NCBI RefSeq assembly: GCF_900090045.1
Contig: NC_041785.1
Span: forward strand, 2,657,163-2,721,162
Reading direction: 5' to 3'
From: Plasmodium malariae
Taxonomy: Eukaryota; Apicomplexa; Aconoidasida; Haemosporida; Plasmodiidae
Length of the DNA: 64,000 nt
Below are positions 54,971 through 64,000 of the stretch, piece by piece; the stretch's first letter is position 1, and each line of letters starts with the position of its first letter. The position numbers and the translations under genes were made by a program. Under the pieces are notes generated by a model, which searched no databases, was not told the DNA's origin, and worked only from the letters and a program-made list of their open reading frames with translations.

Positions 54971-55093
54971 ATGTTTCATGGGAATTATGACGACTGCAAT
55001 CAATTCAAAGATTTAAAGGAACCATTCTTTAGTAAATACCTAAGGAAAGTTCATAAATTTTCTAATAATAATCTAAATTGTTATACATTTTAA
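54971..55093 (+). pseudogene. Small coding-like scrap, family unknown
   Basis: An ATG at 54971 opens a 40-codon frame with mixed, non-A+T-driven composition (MFHGNYDDCNQFKDLKEPFF, then SKYLRKVHKFSNNN). The frame is open for at least 16 further codons upstream (SCIKYISRALCALKC). Five cysteines in under 60 codons and balanced amino-acid use suggest a former exon. I cannot assign it to a family, and no splice partner is obvious. It may be a piece of a pir-like or other exported-protein gene. Confidence 0.3.
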
Positions 55094-55219
55094 ACTACTT
55101 TAACTTATTATTTTTTATATGTACGTAGGAGTATAAAGGAATAAATAAAAATGCATATAATTGGGGAAAAAAAAAACTCTGGATACAATAGTTTGGTGAT
55201 CATTTTAGCCTAGACAATT

Positions 55220-55822
55220 TTTTACTATAATTGAATTTATTGTCTTACGCATTCTTTTAATTCTTTTGTTAGATATATCTTCTAAATTACGGTTCATTTT
55301 ATTTTCAATATCTGGAAGTTTTAATATTTCTTTTTTTACAATCTGCACATAATACTTTCATATGATAACTTTTTAATGATTTTTTTTTTTTTTTTTTTTA
55401 TTCTATCCTAATTTTCCAGTATATCCTCTATAATCATATCATTGAATGAATTATATGATTTATGAAATGTATCTTTGAACCTTATTCCTGACAATTTTTC
55501 TATATATTCTAGGTATACATATGTTGTTAAGTATATTATTCTTCATACACTTAAATCTAACGTATTACTTAAGTTTATTTTCTTAATAGATGATTTTCCT
55601 AATGTATTTTTCTAGTAATTATGGTAAATATTTAAAAAAATATTTATGTTTCAATATAAATAAAATATTAGATTTAGAAATAAGAATTTAATATTACAAA
55701 ATATGTATAAATATTGTGCGTAATAATTATCAAACCTCATAGGAATACTGCCATATTCACACTGAAAAGACAAATGAAAAAATTTTAATGAAGAAGAATA
55801 ATTTACTTGTTTTAGTAATCAT
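55220..55822 (-). pseudogene. Exported-protein remnant with signal exon
   Basis: ATG at 55822 opens a classical exported-protein first exon (MITKTSKLFFFIKIFSFVFS), followed by V, TGA and EYGSIPMR. The TGA sits where related exons carry a tryptophan. A donor of GTTTGA type follows. A body exon on the same strand from about 55609 begins NTLGKSSIKKINLSNTLDL and continues with IEKLSGIRFKDTFHKSYNSF and NDMIIEDILEN, then a Lys-rich part and MNRNLEDISNKRIKRMRK near 55230-55300. Stops and frame changes break the body. The layout is that of Plasmodium exported proteins. I do not recognise the subfamily. Confidence 0.55.
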
Positions 55823-58329
55823 GTCGAATTTATTTTAGGATAACTAATATTTTGTGATAATAAAAATTTTATAATTATAATTTGTTCGGTAATATTCATT
55901 AGAATATATATAATAATTTTTTTTTTGTTTCTTATTACTTTAAAATTTAGGACTACGTAGCTCACTTTAGTTAGTGATAATCATAACTTGTACTAAGAAT
56001 TAACAATGGATAAAGTGCATCAAATAATAGTATTTTTGAAAATTTTATATGTAAATATTATTATTAATTAAAGTAATATAAGTAAAATAATAATTTAAAA
56101 AACTTTAAATTGTTATAAAAGAATTACAAGAGGGCTGTGGATAATTTACTACAAAAAAATTTATGAATTATGTATATATATTATTAAAAAGCTAAGTTTA
56201 TTTGTTGTAATAGAATGTAATCATATTACTTGACTGAGTGTATAAAAGTTAACTTGTAGAAAAATATTATTTAAAATTTTTACATTAGGATTAAAATAAA
56301 GCAAGATATATTGATATTTTAGGAAGTCATACATATATAAATTTATTTTTAAATAATTTGCAATGTAGATAATTAGAACAACCATTAATTTATATGTATA
56401 AATATAGCAATTTAATAAAATTTAGTCAGTACACGTAATATATACAATAATACAATAATTATATATATTTAGCACAAAATGTTAATGGTCTATTAATAGT
56501 AAAATATACATTGTTTGATGTTAATATTATAATATTGCATAAATTATATTTTTATTTTTGAAAATAACGTAGAACATATATTTATATAAGTTTTCTTGGA
56601 ACATAGTGGTTTTAAATTTAATTAAAAAATTTTAATAATACAATATACGAAATGATATTAAAAATAAAGATTTTAACAATAATAATTTTTTTGATTTTTT
56701 GAGATAAAAACAAGGAAATATAATAAAAATAAAAAAAGTTAATAAAAAGTAATAAATACCATAATGTTAAATATGCTATAAAGTATTATATATGGAAAAT
56801 TAATTTAAATTTTAATGATTATTAAAATGAAATTATTAAATATTTGGAAGTATTTAAGAAGGAAATGCATCTAATTACACAAGAAATTTACTTAAGATAT
56901 AGAAATGAAAACAAAATTATTATTAACTCATAAGAAGCATCATCTTTAAGCGTAATAAATAATTGGTAGCTAATAATGTGTATGTTTTTTTTACCATACA
57001 TTATTAAAATGATATTATCTTTTTTTCACCTTTTATTGAATATGATTCAGTTAAATTTGTTATGACTATATAAAAACATGTTCCAGATTTATTAATATTT
57101 TTGCCCTGTAAAATATATATCTATAATGAAAATGTTAAAATCTTTTCTTTATAATTTTTATGTTTATAATAAATAATAAATTGCTATTTTTAATTATCTT
57201 TATTTATGCATATATATATATAAGCAAATTTTTAAAAAAATTTTATTTTTTAGAATCGATAAAATTTTTCATTGTGTAAAAATTCTTTTTGTAATGTTTT
57301 GTAACGAAAAATAGTTAATGATTTAGAATATATTTATATATATGAAGTATAAATTTCTATAATTTTATCTGTCTAGTTATACATGAAAATAAAATCAAAA
57401 AAGGAACCCCTTCCTGTAATATCATTAAAGGGATATTTATCTGGGAATAATACTATAAGCATTTAATGATGATGAAACGTATTTTAAGAAAGTTATGTTA
57501 TTCATGAATTTTATATGTATAATATTAATAAATACATTAAATTGTATGAAAAAACAAAACTTAAATTCTTGTATATTTTTATCGCTTATATATATTTAAC
57601 ATAATAATAATTAAGAAATTAATAAATATTCGAACAAATGTGAATGTAATAAAAATTTATGTTTATTAATCCCTAAAATAATATATATATACATATATTT
57701 TTATGTAAGAAATTCATGTACATTTTAAAATTATACATTACAAAATTAACATATATTGTAATTTTACTGAATATAATGGTTATTACGGATTCAAGCAAGA
57801 AAGATTGTTTAAAATTTCGTGAATTGATATACTAATGATTAATACAAAAAAATTAATCGTTTTCTGTATATACATTAAAATATTTCTATTTTTAATGAAT
57901 AAAATATTTAAAATTTTTTATAGATATGCTTAAAGAAATAGAAAAAGTTATATATATTAGGAATATTTTTTAAATACTCGCTTTTTAGTAATCGTATTTA
58001 ACGCTTGCATTTTTCCTTTATATTGAACATTACTTTACATTTTTCTACTTGTTTGTTCCATTATGACATTGAAATATTTAAGAAATGTTTTTCATTGACA
58101 ACAAATGTTTGCTTTTGTGTATTATCTGAATATGCATTGAATGTATGCTTATTAATTTATAAAATATGTTTTCTTGATATTCGAGAGGATTTATATACGT
58201 CCTCATAGTTAACTATGAAACTTATTTGTGTATTATTTTCTCTTATCGAATGATATATTTCTTTTATAAAGTGATATTCGTCTATTTTATTTATATTAAC
58301 TTATTTTACTTATTTACCAAAACAGCTCT
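55823..58329. other. A+T-rich spacer, no gene seen
   Basis: No supported gene. The right end (from about 58000) is the 3' flank of the fourth STP1 and matches the 3' flank of the complete STP1 near 13350-13500. The 67-codon frame at 58005-58208 falls in this flank and is not called. Confidence 0.5.
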
Positions 58330-60573
58330 GTTAACAGTTATGTTTTTTTTTTACTTCTAATTTTTTTCCTAAATTTACTTTTCTCTTCTATTTATTTATG
58401 GAATTATCAAAGTATGATTCACTATTTTTTATAATATTCTCATTTTTGCATTTTTAGATTATTATCATAAGTACGAGTATACACAGTTTTACTAGTATTT
58501 TTTTTTTTACATATTTATATTATTCTTGATAAAATTTTTTGTGATCCAATTATTCTATATTTATTAGTTATATGTCATTTTTAATATATTAAATTTCGTA
58601 TTCAAATGACATGTTCTGTAATTCTCTTGCCAGTCCCATAAATCAGTTTTGTTCAAAATATTGTACTATAAATATGTCCTTTTTTGATGTCAACTTTTTC
58701 TATATATGTATTTGTCTTTATAAAAGTGGGATTTTTTTCCTATGAATATTTTTTTTCTAAGTAATCTTATTCTTTTTCCCTTTTTTTTCAAATTATTAAA
58801 CCATTATACTTTTTTGAAATTTTGAGAAAGTTTTTTATGTTTTTCCTTTCTTTTATTCCGTAGAACTTTTTATTTTTCAATGGAAATGCTACTTCAGTTA
58901 TTTTCCATTATTAATCCTTTTTTAAATTATGAAACCTTTTATAAATGTTATTTGTAAGTTCTACTATGCACATTACTGAGTATTCTCTTTTTTTGAGTTT
59001 TAATTCTTCATTTTTGTATTCTTCTAGAAGTTTAATATATATTTATATGATAGTTTTGTGTTTGTCCTTTATTTTAGCTCATTTACATTTTTTATTATAT
59101 TATGTTCATGTACTTTTATTTTTTTATAATTTCTTTTTCATCTTATATAGAATGTTTCAAATTATGATGTTTTAATAATTCATTTTTTTTTTTTGTCAGA
59201 ATGTTATGGTACAAATATTATAAGAAATTTCGCTTGTCTTCTTTTTATCTCTTTTGATTTTTTGAATATTTTCATTAGTAAGAACTAGGATATGAAAAGG
59301 ACCGATTTATAAAATAAATTATTGCAATAAGTAAATGTTTAATATATTATTAATATTTATGTTTTATGTTATTTTAATAAAAGGATAAATAAAATAATAA
59401 GAAGAAAGATTATAAAAATAGATGATATCTGTGTAATAGGTAATTTTTTCACTGGATATGTAGCTTGTTTTTAAATATATATATTATTTACGGTGGTTAT
59501 TTCAAAAATATAGAAACATGTAGCATTAGGGGTACATGGAATTTTGGGGGATACAAAAGTAAAAAGAGAAAGTGAGCTGGACTTCGATGCTTAAAGAGAT
59601 AACATAATAGTTTCTAGTTTATGGAGAGTTATTATAACTTGAGCTTCTGGAACCCGTAACATAGATTTTCCTGTAATTTTTAGGGATGGAGATTTAGAAT
59701 TTATAAGAACTTGTCATTTTTCAGGTTGCATATGTTTTATTCGATTTGTATATTTGGATATTCAGGTGATGATGATATTTGAACTTCTTCTTCCGATTCA
59801 CATAAAGGTGGGAGTTGTAGTTTCTGTTTATTTTTATCTGTTTCTTCGGAATTTTTTGCAAAATTTTTTTTTGTTAAAACATAGGATCCAGATGAAACAT
59901 CATGTATTATTTGTGCTTATTTTGGTCATCTTGTTTCTATGTTTTTAGATAAAGGTTGAGGAGATGATACTATATTCAAGGATTGTCATTCGTTAAGTCT
60001 TTAAAACAATAAGAATTAAGTACCATGTTAACTATGTACTTTTTTGTTGTTTTCTTTTTTTTTCTTTAGTTTTTTGTTAGTTTTTTTAGTAAAATGTTTC
60101 AAACAGTTTTTTATTTTCATTAAAATGCAGCTTTTTTGTCTCAATTTTCACATTATACTCGATACATTTACTTAAGTATGTATCAGAATTACATGGGTTT
60201 CTATTTTTTATGTGTTCTATTTTAGCCAGATCACTTTTTTTTTTTTTTTCCGAGAACATTTCTTCATATTATAAGTATAATAATTTGTTAGATTTTTTTT
60301 TATATAATTACAGGACGTATTTCATGGTTATTTATATTTCAATAGTTATATTTTATCCAATCCTTTGTTACTCATTCCCACAATATTATAGTTTCATATG
60401 GTAGTGCATCCATATGCATAATTACTTAGTTCTTAACATAACTTCCTAAAAGCTTCTCTATCATCCTTTTTAATTAAAAATCTAGTTTTGTGTTGTATAT
60501 GTTTCCTAACAGATATAAATTTGTGTGTATTATAGTCGTTTATTGCATTATAACCTTTAAAACTAATATTCAT
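58330..60573 (-). pseudogene. STP1: STP1 pseudogene (fourth copy)
   Basis: Decayed STP1. The ectodomain exon starts near 60573 and reads NISFKGYNAINDYNTHKFIS, then VRKHIQHKTRFLIKKDD and FRKLC, with a TAA at 60433-60435. This matches the FKSIKQYIQNKTRYL...FRSVCLELADYL start of the first STP1. The stalk lies around 59540-59960, the membrane exon near 59340-59450, and the cytoplasmic exon from about 59275 (MKIFKKSKEIKRRQAKF) down to about 58330. Stops and frame changes occur throughout. Its partner in the left block is the complete gene at 13648-16074. The start exon is not identified. Confidence 0.82.
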
Positions 60574-63425
60574 GATCAAAATAAATTATTAAAAATTATT
60601 TATTAATTAATTTTTTCATAATTAGTTTTATCACTTTTTTTATAATAAGCAAATAATTTATATTTAAATTCGTGAATAATAGCGAATGAAAATAATTATT
60701 GATGGTGATTTTACATTAACAATCTTGTTCGTTCTAAATAACAATATGAGAGTAAAATACCAATTTATACCTTTTATAAATAGCTGAATTTTAGAATTAA
60801 TACACATTAAGAGGAATTATAAAATTATAAACTACCCCTGAATTTATATAGGAACTCTAAAATAATTATATACATTAATATTGATTTTATATTATTGGTA
60901 TATTTTATTACCTTAAAGAAATATATCACAACTGGAGATATATAATATCAATATTTCGATATAATATCTCAGGTATGCATATATATTTATATAAAATTCA
61001 TATTATATTTGCAATAAGAACAACGAATGTCTAACCATAAAAAAATATATAAAGGAAACATTAATAAGTGAAATAAAAATATTTATATAAAATTAATATT
61101 TACATATGTATTACGTATTTTGTTTTGGTTTTTGTTTTTTTATATTTACTATGTTGTACATAGTGACTAGAATTTATAATATAAAGATTATACTAAATAG
61201 TTTTTATGGTTATGGAAATTACATGCAATTAAAATGTGCTTATGGCACTTCATATTATAAATGTATCATTTATATAAACATTATATATTTATTGTACATA
61301 TTATTCCATTGAATAATTTTTTTTAATAGTATAATTTATTATATATATATATGTTCTTCTGTATTTGTGTATTAGCACTTCTGTGCATAATTTGTATAAT
61401 TTAACTAAATTTTAATTAATAAATTGTATAAGTATGTACTTTATTTAATAAAAATAATTTTGTATACTTATAGAAATTATTAAAAATTATCATTATATAG
61501 AATAGTAGAACTAGAACATATAGTTAAAAATTTTAAATAAATTATAATTTTTTAATAAAAAGCTACAATACTATAATTTTATGTAATAGATTAGTATCTT
61601 ATATTATTTAATACAAAATATATTGGAGTCTCCTAATTATTTTTACTTAATTATTCATAGATATATTTGAATATATATATTAAAATGGTGTTAATTATTT
61701 TTGGTTTTAAATATGAATTTGATAACTATATGGAATTATATTTTTAACACGAAATATAAAAATATTTTTGCCTGTGTATAGTAAAAAATATCATGTTTTA
61801 ATTTATGGAACTTAAGGCATTAAATGGTAATTAAAATTATCGAACCGTTTAAACATAATACCAGAATTGTATATTATTATATTATAACATAAATAAAGAA
61901 TTTCATCTTTTAATACACTCTTTGAAATAAAACGTAAGAGATATATAATTTGAAAAAAATTAAATAACAATAAAAGGATAAATAAAAATATTGATTGATA
62001 ATAAGACTTTTTAAATAATTACATCACATAAAAGATTAATTTGTAATATATATGTTTAATAAACATATCAAATGAAGGAATTAATTGTTTAATTTTTTTT
62101 TTTTTTTTGTTTCAGATCCTTATGTTCTATTCAATTTATTTTAAAAATATTTTGATTAATAACAATATAGATGAGAGTATAGAGAACAACAATTTATAAT
62201 TTTTAAAATGTTTTATATTGAAGTTATATTTTGCGTATATTAGTTATGAATATTATAAATATAATATATAATCAACCTGTAATAGGATGTGAATGCTGGA
62301 TACAAAACAAAAAAGAATTCTCTCAAATACCTGAGAATATAGGGAAAAAAATTTATAAAATTAATTTTCAAATATTTATATAACAATTTTTTTTTTTTTT
62401 TGCTAATTATAGTGTAAAAACAAATTTTATGTAAAATTATAAGTATTTAATTTTATTATATTTTTTCCAAATTTGTAATTCTAAAATAAATATATTATAT
62501 AAGCTTTATATTTTATATGTGTATATATTAGCTTATCACTTTTTGACAGTGTTACTTACGTGGTACTTAGGAAAATAAAAGAAAAATAGAAAAAGTTAAT
62601 TTGTGCATTATTAAAATTTAGACTATATAAAAAAATTTTTATTTTGAATTAGATACAAATTATACTATTGTAGAAATTATTATACAAAAATATAAGCATT
62701 ATTATGGTATTTTTAAAAATATATACATAATTTAATATATTTTTTAATAACTAAAAATTTTACTTTCTTAATTCATAAAAATTAATATAAGAAAATGTTG
62801 TAGCTAAATAATAATGAATATTCGATAAAATAAAAAAATATTTTCCATATCTACATGTTCTTTTTCTATTATTTTTAGGGTCACATTAATTTATTTAACT
62901 AATGCGTGAAGTAACACAAAAAAACATGTTAGAAATTAGAATTATTTCTTAGAAACAAAGTAAAAATTCATAATTATTTTGTGAATATATATTAGTATAC
63001 ATTTTCTACGTACTATACTTTCTTTATATGAATGCAAAAATTTTATCACTTAGTAAATAATTTTTGTTTTCATATCATCTTAATAATTTTCTTATTATAT
63101 TCTTTTTTTCTAAATTAATTTATAAATAAAAATTTAATCTCTTTGCTATTAAATAATTAATTTAAATATTATGAACAATTATCATTTATTTTGATTCAAT
63201 TTTATTTCTATAATAACCTATATAGAAATTATTCTAAATTTTAAAATTATTTTTTTTTGTAAAAAATATATGAAGCATATCTATAATAATTCATTTTGTA
63301 AAATTTAAAATAAATTAAATAAACAAAAATGATAAAATATTAACAGATTCATTTATCATTTTCAATATATTAAACTATAGTTATCTTTTGCATTGGTTAA
63401 TATATAAAAAATTAATAATGTATAA
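60574..63425. other. 5' flank of the fourth STP1, duplicated sequence
   Basis: No gene. A cacaactggagatata box lies near 60927, and about 61140-62420 is colinear with about 17925-19280. The 68-codon frame at 61106-61312 lies in this duplicated flank and is not preserved in the other copy, so it is not called. Beyond 62550 the resemblance to the left block fades. Confidence 0.6.
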
Positions 63426-64000
63426 ATGAAAGAAAGTTTCAATTCCACTATTTTTATTAAAATCTTTATCTTTACTCTTTTAATTTGGATAATTCATTAT
63501 AACAATAAACTGGTATTATAATAATATTTCTTATAATACTTTATTTTTTGTTATTGAATATTTTATTTTTAAAAATAACATTTTCTTAGCGTGAAATATT
63601 ATATTTATAAATAATATTTGTTTACATTTTCTTTTTAGAATAGATGCAGTGGGTTATTGGATGAGACGTATAAGTTAGATAGAAATTTATGCTTAACAAC
63701 TAATCGACTGTTAGCGCATTATTCAGTGAATGGAAAATTTGATGTGTTATATAGCAAAGTACTAGATGAAGATGTATCTGAAATAACAAAGACACATTAT
63801 TAAAAAACGAAGAATTAAAAGATAGTACATTAAAAAGAGTGGAATGGGGTAAAGTAGCTAAAAGTAATAAATCTTCGTTATTTAGTAGAGTGGATGTATT
63901 GTGTGAAAAAAAATATTCAGTTTATTAGATTCCTTTGACAAAAATAAGGAATAACGAAGAAATCAACGATTGGGAAAAGTGTAAAGCCATAAATAGAAAG
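63426..64000 (+). pseudogene. Exported-protein gene with frameshifts, cut by right edge
   Basis: Exon 1 (63426-63512) is a textbook exported-protein signal exon of 29 codons (MKESFNSTIFIKIFIFTLLI, then WIIHYNNKL), with donor GTATTA. Exon 2 starts at 63639 in phase 0: NRCSGLLDETYKLDRNLCL, then NRLLAHYSVNGKFDVLY, which holds an RxL export-like motif without the acidic residue, and VLDEDVSEI. The frame ends at 63801-63803. A second frame continues with KDTLLKNEELKDSTLKRVEW and KSNKSSLFSRVDVLCEKK. After an A-run near 63906-63913 a third frame reads KKIFSLLDSFDKNKE. The shifts are close together, and the gene runs off the window. Subfamily is not recognised. Confidence 0.65.

Noticed and set aside
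58945..60404. Plus-strand open frames of 64-76 codons
   Set aside because: Antisense to the fourth, decayed STP1.
1..64000. tRNA, rRNA, CRISPR or bacterial-type regulatory elements
   Set aside because: No cloverleaf-type G/C-rich segment, spaced direct-repeat array or other such signal was seen on either strand.

Overview
The window is extremely A+T-rich eukaryotic DNA carrying multigene families that occur only in malaria parasites: STP1, PIR, a fam-m-like exported-protein remnant and several signal-exon-plus-body exported-protein genes. Together these point to a subtelomere of Plasmodium malariae or a very close relative, because fam-l/fam-m genes are known from that lineage and STP1 and PIR are abundant there. 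The species call is by family recognition, not by a database search. Genes have small introns with GT/AG borders and short signal-type or start exons. No RNA genes, CRISPR arrays or bacterial-type operons are visible.

Layout. 1-2376 (-): an STP1 gene cut by the left edge. 6445-8301 (-): a decayed pir. 13648-16074 (-): a complete STP1. 23821-26591 (+): a large, apparently intact protein of about 869 residues with three classes of internal repeat and a RIFIN/STEVOR-like two-membrane-segment C-terminus; it is the most unusual gene here. 28947-29787 (-): an exported-protein gene (Pv-fam-d-like) broken by two stops. Near 31455 there is a two-unit telomere-like motif. 32512-33400 and 35747-36532 (+): remnants of exported-protein genes, the second fam-m-like. 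39966-42399 (-): a decayed STP1. 46553-48349 (-): a nearly intact long pir with one frameshift. 51016-52262 (+): a second pir with one in-frame stop. 54971-55093 (+): a small Cys-containing coding-like scrap. 55220-55822 (-): an exported-protein remnant. 58330-60573 (-): a fourth, decayed STP1. 63426-64000 (+): an exported-protein gene with frameshifts, cut by the right edge.

The main structural result is that the STP1 - pir - STP1 set at about 1-19.4 kb and the set at about 40-62.5 kb are two copies of one block in the same orientation. They share gene order, exon positions and intergenic sequence, and are offset by about 40 kb at the first STP1 and the pir and about 43-45 kb at the second STP1. 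In the left copy the two STP1 genes are intact and the pir is dead; in the right copy both STP1 genes are dead and the pir is almost intact. The right copy also holds about 4-5 kb with a second pir and an exported-protein remnant that the left copy lacks.

Functionally all recognisable genes belong to variable or exported families (surface-associated or host-cell-exported proteins). There is no housekeeping gene. Most of the sequence is A+T-rich spacer, and more than half of the gene copies are pseudogenes, as expected for a recombining subtelomere.
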